Shown here: piece after piece, positions 51,989 through 61,496 of the stretch
Layout of the letters: every line of letters starts with the position of its first letter
Position numbering within the stretch: the stretch's first letter is position 1
Assembly (NCBI GenBank): GCA_027858855.1
Contig: JAQIBV010000023.1
Location: 1 to 64,000, forward strand
Source of the DNA: Spirochaetota bacterium
GTDB taxonomy: Bacteria > Spirochaetota > UBA4802 > JAFGJZ01
Length of the DNA stretch: 64,000 bases
Reading direction: 5' to 3'
Made by a program: the position numbers and the translations under genes
The notes under the pieces: generated by a model
Told to the model about the DNA's origin: nothing
Seen by the model: only the letters and a program-made list of their open reading frames with translations
The model's database searches: none

Positions 51989-54209
51989 GCTTCATGATAC
52001 TATTTTCATTTATATCTCCGGTTGTCTGACAACCGGACAGTATCATACACTTGCGAAGCTCTTCCTTTACCTGATTTAGATAAAACTCAACACCGTACTC
52101 TTCCATTCCAACAGCGGCAACACAGACTGGTCGCCCTATGGAGACAGCATCGGCTCCAAATGCCAATGCCTTAAAGACATCCACCCCGCTACGAAAGCCT
52201 CCATCGGCAATTATTGTAATCTTCCCCTTTACAGCTCTGCAAATTTCAGGCAATACATCCATCACCCCGGGCATCTGATCAAGAACACGTCCGCCATGAT
52301 TCGAAACAATTATTGTATCGGCTTCTGCGGCAACGGCGTCCTCTGCATCACGTACCGACATAATCCCTTTTAAAATAAAGGGTAACTTTGTCAGAGAAAT
52401 AACCTGACTCAGGTTCTCTACACCTCTTGCCGTTGTTGTCTGATCACGTAAAGTCATGGTCTTTAACACAATAGCATCAATATCCATACCAATAGCAACA
52501 GCGCCGGCCTCTTCTGCTTCACGAATACGGTTAGTTAACTGCGAAATCTCTTTTCTTGGTTTGAAAATCGGTATCCCGCCTTCTGCTTCACGTATAGCCT
52601 GCAACCCCACTCGATACTTTTCAGGAGAGGCTCCGTCACCAACCATGGCAAGTACTCCGCTTCTCCTAGCACCACCAACTACTGCACGATTATACTGCAA
52701 CTCTTCAATTGCACCATTCATGTTGGTCACTGTACCGGTTATAGGTGATACCAAAACAGGCATCTGCATTTTTTTTCCATACAGGGTAATTGACATATCA
52801 GGATCATGAACATCATGAATAAGCCTTGTAACAATTTTATACTCTGATAGGGAACGGATGTTACGTCTGAACGATTCGCCTGTACCCACAGCGCCCATAC
52901 CTGGAATAGAGGATGTACACTGCTCACCATTACAATCCTTGCAGCAAAGGCAAATTTTTCCAAATTTTTCGCGAGCACGGGCACGTATTATTTCAATAGA
53001 AACTTCGTTCTCGGCTGCGATCTTAATAGTCAGAGTATTACGAGCCTTCTGTACTATTGCCTCCGCCTCTTCAAGCGTGTCGGCTGTGGCAATAATATGC
53101 CCCGCCTTTTCAACATTGGATCTGGGTTTTACAACCCTGTCGCCGGGCGACACATTCAAAACTATATCATTCACACCCTTAATTGCACCCGCTTCAACCA
53201 GATTATCGATAGACTTAATAATCCCAGGCTCTGTAATAATTGCCCTCTCAATAGATACCTTGTTTAAAACCGGCTCCAGATTACCAGGTTCCTGCCCCAA
53301 CGAAATTTCAATAGCGGCCTTCATGAGATCGACACCAGTGGCATAGGGGAATGTATGTGTCGACATAAACCCGCCCGAAAGACGTGCGGCAAGCTCACCG
53401 ATCTTTACTCCATCAGGAGTCACCTTAATATCACCCTTGGCAAATCCATGATTTATTCCCAAAGCCTTTATGCCAAGCTTCATAACCCGTCGCGCCTCTT
53501 CTATAACATCCGGGTCAAGATGAGAGGGCATGGTGTGACCCTTCTCAATAAAATAGGGAAGGTCTTCTATAATACGGTCAGCAATACCGGTAAAGGTAAC
53601 CTCACCATCAAAAACAACCGCATCTATAGAAAGTTCGGGCCCTATCATGTATTTTTCCATTATAAGCTCGCCGGATGGTGAGGCATTTTTAGCAGCATGA
53701 AAAGCATCAGAGATATCATTCATATCATCAATAAAACGGACGCCACGCGCGCCCATGTTATCAGAAGGTTTAATTACCAGTGGAAGCCCTAGCTTTTTAC
53801 ATGCGGTCTTAGCTTCTATAAGCGACCAGACAGAGCAAAAGTCCGGCGAAGGTACACCCTGATTTTTAAACCTGGTTCGCATCTTTATCTTGTTTGTTGC
53901 AGCTTCCGCGTCTTCAAACTTTATACCGGGAAGACCCAAAGCATTCGCAACGGCAGCCACTGTCATTGAAGCATCCGTACCGCAGGTAACAACTCCGCTG
54001 ATAGGTGTCAGCTCATGCTGTCTTTTCGCAATACGCACTGAACCCTCAACATCACGGGTACTCATAACAAGCGGAATATCAGCATACTGTAATCCCAGAA
54101 CATCAGGATTGTAATCGGTCACAATAACCAGAAGGCCCATCTCTTTGCCCTTTTTAATTAACGGAAGCTGAAGCAACCCACCACCGATTACCAGTATTGA
54201 TTTTTTCAT
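51978..54209 (-). CDS. ATP-grasp ligase fused to FMN-dependent oxidoreductase
   Basis: A 743-residue two-domain protein. Residues 1-390 are an ATP-grasp ligase: N-terminal Rossmann (VIGGGLLQLPLIKKG), LVIKPSDNMGARGV, and the metal-binding GELAARLSGG. Residues 410-743 are an FMN alpha-hydroxy-acid oxidase-type barrel with the catalytic His loop IIVSNHGGRVLD and the FMN-phosphate loop IADGGFRSGVDVF, preceded by CLCCKDCNGEQC (Cys420, 422, 423, 426, 431), a likely metal or cluster site. The fusion may link peptide-bond formation with oxidation. The substrate is unknown. It converges with purA. Confidence 0.9.
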   Translation of the reverse strand: MKKSILVIGGGLLQLPLIKKGKEMGLLVIVTDYNPDVLGLQYADIPLVMSTRDVEGSVRIAKRQHELTPISGVVTCGTDASMTVAAVANALGLPGIKFEDAEAATNKIKMRTRFKNQGVPSPDFCSVWSLIEAKTACKKLGLPLVIKPSDNMGARGVRFIDDMNDISDAFHAAKNASPSGELIMEKYMIGPELSIDAVVFDGEVTFTGIADRIIEDLPYFIEKGHTMPSHLDPDVIEEARRVMKLGIKALGINHGFAKGDIKVTPDGVKIGELAARLSGGFMSTHTFPYATGVDLMKAAIEISLGQEPGNLEPVLNKVSIERAIITEPGIIKSIDNLVEAGAIKGVNDIVLNVSPGDRVVKPRSNVEKAGHIIATADTLEEAEAIVQKARNTLTIKIAAENEVSIEIIRARAREKFGKICLCCKDCNGEQCTSSIPGMGAVGTGESFRRNIRSLSEYKIVTRLIHDVHDPDMSITLYGKKMQMPVLVSPITGTVTNMNGAIEELQYNRAVVGGARRSGVLAMVGDGASPEKYRVGLQAIREAEGGIPIFKPRKEISQLTNRIREAEEAGAVAIGMDIDAIVLKTMTLRDQTTTARGVENLSQVISLTKLPFILKGIMSVRDAEDAVAAEADTIIVSNHGGRVLDQMPGVMDVLPEICRAVKGKITIIADGGFRSGVDVFKALAFGADAVSIGRPVCVAAVGMEEYGVEFYLNQVKEELRKCMILSGCQTTGDINENSIMKLKV

Positions 54210-54533
54210 TAAATTACCTGTATATTCTGCCCAAAAAGAGTTATCAGTTTATTTGCGACTCTTAAACTATCCTATTATGCCATTACGTCAATTAATAAAC
54301 TTTAAGGTTTTAATATCCTGGGCAGATATAAACAGTTATCAAGAAGCATCAGGCCTATGATATGTTTTATCTGACTCTTGCGCGTAGAACAAACTCTCTG
54401 CTTGTCACCCTTGATAAAAATTAATGGATATTGCTGTACATGAAGGCGTAAAAACATATTCGTTTTAAATATAATCTAGCCGCAACTAGGCATATAACCC
54501 CCGCTGATGAAACAGAAATGACAGAGCTATCTT
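54210..54533. other. gene-free interval
   Basis: A 324-base AT-rich stretch between two minus-strand genes. Nothing distinctive is visible: it should hold the promoter of the ATP-grasp fusion gene, and no hairpin with a T-tract or open frame with a ribosome site was seen. Confidence 0.4.
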
Positions 54534-55409
54534 TTAATCATCACCAAAAAGAGACCTTTGTTGGTTTTCTTCAGGAAAGTGAGAACAGTAGTCAAAAATG
54601 GCCTTTTCACCATGGAGTATATTATTATCCGCACAGAAGCTTCTAATATGTTTTGTGAGAGAGAGACTGTTTGGGCTTTTTATACCGTATGAAGAGCCAT
54701 ATTTTCTCATATACTGTTTCTTAAGATTTGGAAAATACTCATCAAGTTTTTTATAATAGTACTCTCTATTTCCATATCGTAAAGTCATTCCTATTCCAAA
54801 CGTCAGCAAGCCCGTTACACGGGCCTGTTTGCAGTATCTTAGAATTCCTGTAATGTTTTTTTCGCTGTCATTAATATAAGGCAGTATGGGTGTCAGCCAA
54901 ACAACAGTAGGGATACCTGCTTCACACATCTTCATGAGAACTTCAAAACGTCTTTTGGTTGTGCAGACATTGGGTTCCAATATTCCGCACAAATCTTCAT
55001 CGTATGTTGTCAGGGTCATTTGTACGACACATTTTGAGCTTTGATGTATTCTTTTTAATATATCAATATCCCGCAATATTAAATCTGATTTGGTAAGTAC
55101 ACAAACTCCATATCCATGCTTTTCTATCACTTCCAGACACCGTCTTGTATTCTCAAGCTCTTTTTCCAGGGGGATGTAGGGGTCGGTCATGCCGCCGGTA
55201 GTGATCATGCATTTTTTTCTTTTCTTTAGTAGTGTCCTATCAAGCATTTCAACTGCATTTGTCTTTATTTCAATATCTTCAAAATTATAGATCATTCCAT
55301 AGACCTCACTTCTGGAATCACAGTATATACAGCCGTGTGTGCAGCCGCGGTATATGTTCATCGCGTTCCTGTTGGAGAGAATTGACTTGTACTCTTTATA
55401 TCGTGGCAT
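54534..55409 (-). CDS. SPL-like radical SAM protein
   Basis: A 291-residue radical SAM enzyme related to spore photoproduct lyase-like and PA0069/Rv2578c-type proteins. The CxxxCxxC loop is MNIYRGCTHGCIYCDSRS (about residues 18-35), and TTGGMTDPYIPLE after it is the family signature. Such proteins bind a 4Fe-4S cluster and SAM; the substrate is unknown. The ribosome site is weak. It leads a block of small accessory genes on this strand, next to a zinc-ribbon protein. Confidence 0.9.
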   Translation of the reverse strand: MPRYKEYKSILSNRNAMNIYRGCTHGCIYCDSRSEVYGMIYNFEDIEIKTNAVEMLDRTLLKKRKKCMITTGGMTDPYIPLEKELENTRRCLEVIEKHGYGVCVLTKSDLILRDIDILKRIHQSSKCVVQMTLTTYDEDLCGILEPNVCTTKRRFEVLMKMCEAGIPTVVWLTPILPYINDSEKNITGILRYCKQARVTGLLTFGIGMTLRYGNREYYYKKLDEYFPNLKKQYMRKYGSSYGIKSPNSLSLTKHIRSFCADNNILHGEKAIFDYCSHFPEENQQRSLFGDD

Positions 55410-55481
55410 AGGTGTACACCAACATCGCTGTGCGATTGATCTGCCTGTTGGAGAAGTTCATTGAGTTGTATCTGATTTGGT

Positions 55482-55508
55482 GCTGGTTATGCAGAGCGCA
55501 TAACCAGC
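55482..55508. terminator. 11-bp perfect hairpin between radical SAM and zinc-ribbon genes
   Basis: GCTGGTTATGC (55482-55492) and GCATAACCAGC (55498-55508) form a perfect stem around a 5-base loop. It lies between two minus-strand genes, 27 bases after the zinc-ribbon stop. There is no clear T-tract. Confidence 0.5.
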
Positions 55509-55534
55509 TATTCTGTTTGTATACAGTGATTCTT

Positions 55535-55801
55535 TCAGACATGTTTCCATCGTTCAAGACGCGGAATGCCGCGGGTAAACAGCCATGCAACCGGCCGGGG
55601 CACTCCCTGCTCTTTCATTGTCTTGATACAGAACTGCTGCATCTTTTCAGGTGTGTCTATGTCGGGACTGGTAAAAGAGCCATCTGAATAACAATAAGAG
55701 CAATATTTTTTGCTTTTTGCTCCGTTTTTTTCAGTAGCCCCGTGCTGCGGATCCCTTTTCAGCGGCATACCGCAGCTCTGGCAAAATTTGTACTCTTTCA
55801 T
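55535..55801 (-). CDS. small zinc-ribbon protein
   Basis: An 88-residue protein of the putative zinc-ribbon group often found with metabolic and resistance genes. The knuckles FCQSCGMPL and YCSYCYSDG bind one Zn, followed by a conserved tail (SPDIDTPEKMQQFCIKTMKE). A strong AGGAGG ribosome site precedes the ATG. Its function is unknown. Confidence 0.85.
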   Translation of the reverse strand: MKEYKFCQSCGMPLKRDPQHGATEKNGAKSKKYCSYCYSDGSFTSPDIDTPEKMQQFCIKTMKEQGVPRPVAWLFTRGIPRLERWKHV

Positions 55802-55836
55802 CTATAACCTCCTGTATTATCACTCAACATGTACTC

Positions 55837-56187
55837 TTAATTATAACTTTTGTTTCGCAGCTCGTCACAGTTTTTCTGAGCATCTGGCGCATGTGTAAAG
55901 AATTCTGTAAGCTTCCCGCAGGGATAATCCGTACAGACGGCACATCCTGATAATGAAGCATCACGCGCGCATTGTCTGATTTCACACTCCATACAATGGC
56001 CAAACAGAGGTCCGCTTTCTGAAAAACAACCAGCGCAGTTTACCATTTCCGCTGTGATAGTAGCATTATAGGCACTGCTCCACTCCCGCGCGGTTGTGAT
56101 GCGTAATTCGTTGTCATCACTATGTGTTGCAATAAAGGCCGGGCATTCGCTACAATTGAGTCCGCACGCCGCAATTTTTGTATTCAT
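55837..56187 (-). CDS. DUF3795 cysteine-rich protein
   Basis: A 116-residue protein with about eleven Cys in the DUF3795 arrangement: IAACGLNCSECPAFIA, NCAGCFSESG, HCMECEIRQCARD, CAVCTDYPCGKL. It is likely metal- or Fe-S-binding. AGGAGA precedes the ATG. It is close to the zinc-ribbon gene and the WYL regulator, probably in one unit. Its role is not known. Confidence 0.88.
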   Translation of the reverse strand: MNTKIAACGLNCSECPAFIATHSDDNELRITTAREWSSAYNATITAEMVNCAGCFSESGPLFGHCMECEIRQCARDASLSGCAVCTDYPCGKLTEFFTHAPDAQKNCDELRNKSYN

Positions 56188-56227
56188 ATTTCTCTCCTGT
56201 CATTGAATATGGCAGAAGTATAACCTA

Positions 56228-57169
56228 TTAACCCTGACATCCGGTGTCAGGGTTTTGCAAAAAAATTTCCTGAGCCCGATTTTTTACCATTATTCTTAGT
56301 TTTTCCGGTGTAATTACCGTCCACCAGCCGGGTATACTCATCAATACAGAGAGGCTCCACTCATTAACCGGCATACTGACCCGAATTTCGATTCTGTCAT
56401 GATCACGCTCGGTAATCTCGGCCCAGCTGAAGAGCTCGCAAAGTCGAAGTTTGTTATATGAAGCTGTGTGTATGACTACCTCTTCAAATGTATCCTGCTC
56501 CCACTCTTTATTCCAGGGTTTTGTACTCAGATCAACACGGGGAGATTTGCGCGGAGCAGTGCAAGGAGATACCGAACGGATTCTTGAGAGTCTGAAAAGC
56601 CTGAAATCGTTTCGCAGATGACAATAGGTGTACAGATACCATGCACTCCAATGGTATACAAGCGCGAGTGGCTCGATGATGCGTTCTGTATGATGGTTCA
56701 TGGAATCATAGTATGTGATAGTAAGTGTCGTCGATTCACGGATACTCTGTTCAATAATTTCGATACAGCTTTTTTCCTTAAATGGAGGAGAAAAATCGAT
56801 AAATACATGATTGGGATGAACGTGTATTCCTTTTTGTTTTGACTGAAAGAGGAGGAGTCTCAGTTTTTCAATAATGGCCGCACTTTTTTTGTCATGTATG
56901 GCAGTTTGTAGCCCCTCAAGAGATGCCAGTATTTTCTGCACTTCATCGGTTTCCAGAAGCTGCCGCTCTATAGTAAATCCCTCAACCAATTCGATACCGC
57001 CGTCACGCCCCGTTGTTGTATAAACGGGAATTCCCGCCAGTGACAATGTGTCGATATCCCGGTAAATTGTTCTTACGGAGACATTGCAGTGTCGCGCAAG
57101 TTGGGGAGCCGGGATCTTTCTCTTGTTAAGAAGTATGTTAAGAATTGTAAAAAGGCGTTCTGCTTTCAC
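56228..57169 (-). CDS. YafY-type HTH/WYL transcriptional regulator
   Basis: A 313-residue DNA-binding regulator. The N-terminal HTH (ARHCNVSVRTIYRDIDTLS) is followed by a WYL-type sensor domain (ALVYHWSAWYLYTYCHLRN, about residues 165-185). I choose the GTG at 57169, preceded by AGGAAA, over the ATG at 57229. It is likely a regulator of the small genes downstream on this strand, since it is cotranscribed with them. The effector is unknown. Confidence 0.9.
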   Translation of the reverse strand: MKAERLFTILNILLNKRKIPAPQLARHCNVSVRTIYRDIDTLSLAGIPVYTTTGRDGGIELVEGFTIERQLLETDEVQKILASLEGLQTAIHDKKSAAIIEKLRLLLFQSKQKGIHVHPNHVFIDFSPPFKEKSCIEIIEQSIRESTTLTITYYDSMNHHTERIIEPLALVYHWSAWYLYTYCHLRNDFRLFRLSRIRSVSPCTAPRKSPRVDLSTKPWNKEWEQDTFEEVVIHTASYNKLRLCELFSWAEITERDHDRIEIRVSMPVNEWSLSVLMSIPGWWTVITPEKLRIMVKNRAQEIFLQNPDTGCQG

Positions 57170-57327
57170 GGTATATTTCCTACTTTCAATTAATGAATTA
57201 ATGGGGACGGTGTTGTTTCGATATTGCACTCTACCGCCTTTTTAACAATTAAAAAATTTTTACAATTTGCTTTACGCATTTACTGTATTTTAATACCCTC
57301 TGTTATCATAACAACAGGGGATATTCT

Positions 57328-58296
57328 TTGAACCAGACAGACAACCGTATTCGCTACATAGCACGAATAAACCGTGCAATTGATTTTATCGATACCAACC
57401 TGGATCAGGAGCTTACTCTTGATCAGGTTGCTCGTTTTTCCGGGTTTTCGGAATTTCACTTTCACAGAATCTTTTCTAATATTGTTGGAGAGACCTTTGG
57501 CAGGTTTGTTCAACGTGTCAGGGTAGAACGCTCGGCAATTATGCTGGCAAACGATTCAAAGAAATCGATAACCGATGTCGCATATGCCTGTGGTTTTTCC
57601 AGTTCAGCATCATACTCACGTCTGTTTAAGGATTTTTTTTCATGCACCCCCAGTCAGTGGCGCTCGGGAGAAGTACAAAATAGCAGGATTAGCATAGTCC
57701 AGGGCAAGAACTATCATATCGAAAGCACCCCTCCGAAAGACATTCATATATCATCCCTCTATAATAGAAGCATGAACAGTTTTGAATGGAAGATCACGTT
57801 AAAGGGGGAGGAATTTTCTCGCATACGGATTGAGTCGTACCCTGAAAGGGAGATAGCCTACATTCGTCATATAGGGCCCTATGTTAATAACGAGCCGCTT
57901 TTCTGCTCGCTTTTCGAAAAGCTTTTTCGCTGGGCTGTGCCGCGCAAAGTGATTACGGAGGATACGCGCAATTACTGCATCTATCATGATGACCCGGCCA
58001 TTACGGATCCCGAAAAACTTCGTTTAAGTGTGGGAGTAGATATTCCTGCGGGAACCGAAATATCAGGGGAAGTCGGTCGGATGGTTTTACCACGCGGAGA
58101 GTATGCAGTAGCGCGCCTCGAGTTGAGTTCTGATAAATATCCATTGGCCTGGAACATTATCTACAGGGACTGGCTGCCCGAAAGCGGATACATGTGCGGT
58201 GATGGCCTGCCCTACGAGACCATGCTTCAGGATCCAGCCGAACATCCAGAAGGCAAACATGTTTTCGAAATCTGTATTCCCGTTGTACCCTTGTAA
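57328..58296 (+). CDS. AraC-family regulator with GyrI-like effector domain
   Basis: A 322-residue regulator. Two HTH motifs (LTLDQVARFSGFSEFHFHRI and ITDVAYACGFSSSASYSRLF, residues 30-110) precede a GyrI/SbmC-like ligand domain (about 165-322: IESYPEREIAYIRHIGPY, and the LPRGEYAVARLE). Such regulators sense toxic small molecules, such as drugs. The TTG at 57328 is the start; AGGGG precedes it by seven bases. It is divergent from the WYL gene. Confidence 0.93.
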   Translation: MNQTDNRIRYIARINRAIDFIDTNLDQELTLDQVARFSGFSEFHFHRIFSNIVGETFGRFVQRVRVERSAIMLANDSKKSITDVAYACGFSSSASYSRLFKDFFSCTPSQWRSGEVQNSRISIVQGKNYHIESTPPKDIHISSLYNRSMNSFEWKITLKGEEFSRIRIESYPEREIAYIRHIGPYVNNEPLFCSLFEKLFRWAVPRKVITEDTRNYCIYHDDPAITDPEKLRLSVGVDIPAGTEISGEVGRMVLPRGEYAVARLELSSDKYPLAWNIIYRDWLPESGYMCGDGLPYETMLQDPAEHPEGKHVFEICIPVVPL

Positions 58297-58350
58297 TCAG
58301 AAATCTTTCATTGTCTTAACTGTTCCATTATTTTTAAAAGAGGTGGAACA

Positions 58351-60651
58351 ATGCCAGTACAATCAACAGAACCGCAAGTTAAGAATCAGAACGAAGCTAC
58401 CTACTCACGTCATAACATTGAGGTTGTCAACTCACGTGTTCACAATCTTAAAAACCTCTCTGTATCCATACCGCGAAACCAGTTAGTGGTTTTCACCGGG
58501 GTATCAGGAAGCGGAAAATATTCACTGGTTTATGATACTATCTATGCCGAATCAAGACGACAGCTTCTTGAAACATTCAGCTCGTATGCCAGAAACCGTA
58601 TGTCCAAAACGTCACGCCCCGATGCAGACGGCATCTTTAATATTTCGACTCCAATTGTTATCAATCAGCGCCCAATGGGAACAAACCCCCGATCAACAGT
58701 GGGAACGGCGACTGACATCTATTCGTATATTCGACTGCTCTATTCCCGTTTTGATGATAACAAAAACTACTACCCGGCCAGCTCTTTCTCGTTTAACGAT
58801 GTAGAGGGCATGTGCACGACCTGCCGCGGCCTGGGTCTTGAATCGGTACCTGATGTTAGCAGGCTTGTTGATTTTAATCTTTCTGTAAGAGATGGAGCGA
58901 TAAAACATTCGATGTTTGCAGTCGGAAAGTGGTTCTGGAAGGCATTAACGATGTGCGGATTTTTTGATCCCGATAAACCAATAAAAGATTTTACGGATGA
59001 AGAGCTTCACATGCTGCTCTACTCGCAAGAAACAAAATTTAAATCTGATCGCATGGGCGAAGAGTATGAATCGAAGTATACAGGAGTCATAACCAAGATC
59101 CGTGAGCGCCACGAACGCGGAACGGCCAACCCGGCCGGTTTTGAAGACTACATAAGCCAGCAGACCTGTTCTGATTGCAAAGGTTCACGCCTTAACAAGC
59201 GTGCACAAGATGTTTCTGTGTACGGAATAACCCTTAACGAGCTGGTTCATATGGAGATGCCTGAACTCTATAATTTTATAAGTAGTATTAAATTTCCTGA
59301 GGCACAACCGATAACATCCCGCATTGCTGGGGCTACCCGTAATCTAATCGAAATCGGGGCCGGCTATCTTCATTTGAACCGATCTGTCGGTACACTTTCG
59401 GGTGGCGAGTCTCAGCGTGTCAAGATGGCTCGTCAGCTTGACTGCGACCTTATCAACATGATCTATATTCTTGATGAGCCGACTTCAGGCCTGCACCCCA
59501 AAGACGTAGACGCTGTCATAGCAATGTTAAAACGGCTTCGTGACAGAGAAAACAGCGTACTGGTTGTAGAACATGATCCGGAGGTTATACTCTCTGCTGA
59601 TTCTATTGTAGAGATTGGTCCCGGCGCAGGTTCAAAAGGAGGCGAGCTTATCTTCGCAGGATCAAGAGAGAATTTTTTAAAACAAAAAAGCACTACAGCA
59701 ACAGAGCTTGAAAAACAGATTACTATTGGTAAAAAACGAGTCAGCAACTCTGAAGCCTTTATTATCAGAAACGCTTCTAAAAATAATCTTAAAAATATCT
59801 CTGTCAGTATTCCATCTTGTGTACTTGTTGCAGTAACCGGGCCCGCCGGCAGCGGCAAGAGTACTCTTATTCATAACCATTTTATGAGTAACTATCCCGA
59901 TGCGATTTGTGTAGATCAGGGATCCCCATTCAGAAGCAGCCGTTCGACTGCGATGTCGTATACAAAGATCTTTGATGCGATACGATCCGAGTTTGCATCA
60001 GCGACCAGCAGTGCCCCGGGGCTCTTTAGCTTTAACTCAAAAGGTGGTTGCCCGGAATGCAATGGTCAGGGTCAGATCAAAATTGATATGAGCTTTCTTG
60101 AAGAGATGACTACAACCTGCAAGGCCTGTAACGGCAAGCGCTATATCGATTCGGTTCTTCAGCTTGAGTACAAGGGGAAAAACATCTACGATATACTCTG
60201 TATGACCGCACTTGACGCCCGCGACTATTTTGAAGATCCGGTTATAAAGCACGGCCTTGACATGCTTATCAGAGTAGGACTCGACTATATACAGCTAGGT
60301 CAGTCGATGTCGACCTTATCGGGAGGCGAGCTGCAGCGCCTAAAACTGGCTAAGGAGTTTAAAAACCGGGGCCATATCTATGTGCTGGACGAGCCGACCT
60401 CTGGTCTTCATCTGAAAGACATTAATCGGCTTCTTGGCATACTACAGTCGCTGGTTGATAATGGAAATTCTGTAATTGTAATAGAACACAATTTACAGAT
60501 AGTCGCCAACGCCGACTGGATTATCGACCTAGGCCCCGAAGGTGGCAAAAACGGTGGTGAACTTGTCGCCCAGGGAACACCGGAAGCTATATGCAAAAAC
60601 GAAAATTCTGTAACTGGACAGTACCTTAAAAGATTTATGGAAGGGAACTAA
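58351..60651 (+). CDS. short UvrA-like ABC ATPase
   Basis: A 766-residue UvrA paralogue, about 170-180 residues shorter than true UvrA because the UvrB-binding and part of the insertion domains are reduced. Two ABC modules: the first Walker A is GVSGSGKYSL (residues 50-59), with Tyr57 in the place of the Mg-binding Ser/Thr, then TLSGGESQR; the second is GPAGSGKSTL and TLSGGELQR. Zn-knuckles CTTCRGLG, CSDCKGSR and CPECNGQG/CKACNGKR are kept. Such proteins protect from DNA-binding drugs. AGAGGTGG precedes the ATG. It follows the AraC-type gene by 54 bases. Confidence 0.9.
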   Translation: MPVQSTEPQVKNQNEATYSRHNIEVVNSRVHNLKNLSVSIPRNQLVVFTGVSGSGKYSLVYDTIYAESRRQLLETFSSYARNRMSKTSRPDADGIFNISTPIVINQRPMGTNPRSTVGTATDIYSYIRLLYSRFDDNKNYYPASSFSFNDVEGMCTTCRGLGLESVPDVSRLVDFNLSVRDGAIKHSMFAVGKWFWKALTMCGFFDPDKPIKDFTDEELHMLLYSQETKFKSDRMGEEYESKYTGVITKIRERHERGTANPAGFEDYISQQTCSDCKGSRLNKRAQDVSVYGITLNELVHMEMPELYNFISSIKFPEAQPITSRIAGATRNLIEIGAGYLHLNRSVGTLSGGESQRVKMARQLDCDLINMIYILDEPTSGLHPKDVDAVIAMLKRLRDRENSVLVVEHDPEVILSADSIVEIGPGAGSKGGELIFAGSRENFLKQKSTTATELEKQITIGKKRVSNSEAFIIRNASKNNLKNISVSIPSCVLVAVTGPAGSGKSTLIHNHFMSNYPDAICVDQGSPFRSSRSTAMSYTKIFDAIRSEFASATSSAPGLFSFNSKGGCPECNGQGQIKIDMSFLEEMTTTCKACNGKRYIDSVLQLEYKGKNIYDILCMTALDARDYFEDPVIKHGLDMLIRVGLDYIQLGQSMSTLSGGELQRLKLAKEFKNRGHIYVLDEPTSGLHLKDINRLLGILQSLVDNGNSVIVIEHNLQIVANADWIIDLGPEGGKNGGELVAQGTPEAICKNENSVTGQYLKRFMEGN

Positions 60652-60898
60652 CCAGCGTGAAATTCTATTAAAAAATTAAAACACTTATTCCCCTTATTTA
60701 GGTAGATAATGATCAACCAATTAATATCTATTTAAAAGAACACCGGTATAAAATTAAATTTTATAAGCATTTATATCTATATGTTAAGGAAAAACACCAT
60801 TTGTATTAAATAGCCAACTTTTCATGACTAACAATTTATTTGTTTGACAAAATACTTAATACCAACTATTTTTTGCAAAAACAACTTATGGAGAATTT

Positions 60899-61228
60899 AT
60901 GAAAAGACTTTTAATTATCCTGCTTTTACCCTTTTTGTTTATTTTTGCATGTGACGACGACGAAGACAAGGATGAGACATACTTTTTCGCTGTCGATGGC
61001 ATTTGTTTTGAAGCAATATCATCAGACGAAAAAGCTATTGATGAAATTATTGAAAGTGGGTACACAAAAGGAAGTTGTAATACTGATGATGCTTTAGCAA
61101 AATGCGTCACCAAATATCCAGAAGGCACAGTGATAGAATACTATTTCAGTGAAGGTGATTACTATTGGGATTTAGAAGAATTCGAAAGTGAGTGTCTTGA
61201 ATATGATGGTACATATTCTACACTTTAA
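60899..61228 (+). CDS. small acidic lipoprotein
   Basis: A 109-residue lipoprotein: signal peptide with lipobox FIFAC, lipidated Cys18, then an Asp/Glu-rich stretch (CDDDEDKDE) and four further Cys (GICFE, GSCNTDD, AKCVTK, SECLE) that could form two disulfides. GGAG precedes the ATG. No family is recognised. It stands in the AT-rich accessory right end. Confidence 0.7.
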   Translation: MKRLLIILLLPFLFIFACDDDEDKDETYFFAVDGICFEAISSDEKAIDEIIESGYTKGSCNTDDALAKCVTKYPEGTVIEYYFSEGDYYWDLEEFESECLEYDGTYSTL

Positions 61229-61346
61229 TCGCATATATAAATGTTGTGCATATTGCACTGCTTTTATATATAAAAACATTAAACTCATTCTCCGTCGAAA
61301 AATAAGAAAAGCAATTGATAATAAAATACAATACAAATCATAGACA

Positions 61347-61389
61347 TAATTGTAACTGCTCTTAATCATTAACGAAACAGTTACAATTA
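61347..61389. terminator. 12-bp perfect inverted repeat between convergent genes
   Basis: TAATTGTAACTG (61347-61358) and CAGTTACAATTA (61378-61389) are perfectly inverted around a 19-base loop. It lies between the ends of the lipoprotein gene and the kinase gene and may terminate both. No T-tract. Confidence 0.5.
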
Positions 61390-61496
61390 AAACATATGCG
61401 AAATAATCCAGATATGATTTAGTTATATGCAATTTCAAGAACAAATATATATTATCGCAATACAATAACTTCAGCTTTCAGCTATCAGCTTGTGCC

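Noticed and set aside
57280-57513. 77-codon frame on the minus strand
   Set aside because: It is antisense to the HTH part of the AraC-type gene.
61172-61465. 97-codon minus-strand frame
   Set aside because: It covers the end of the lipoprotein gene and a terminator-like repeat, with no ribosome site.
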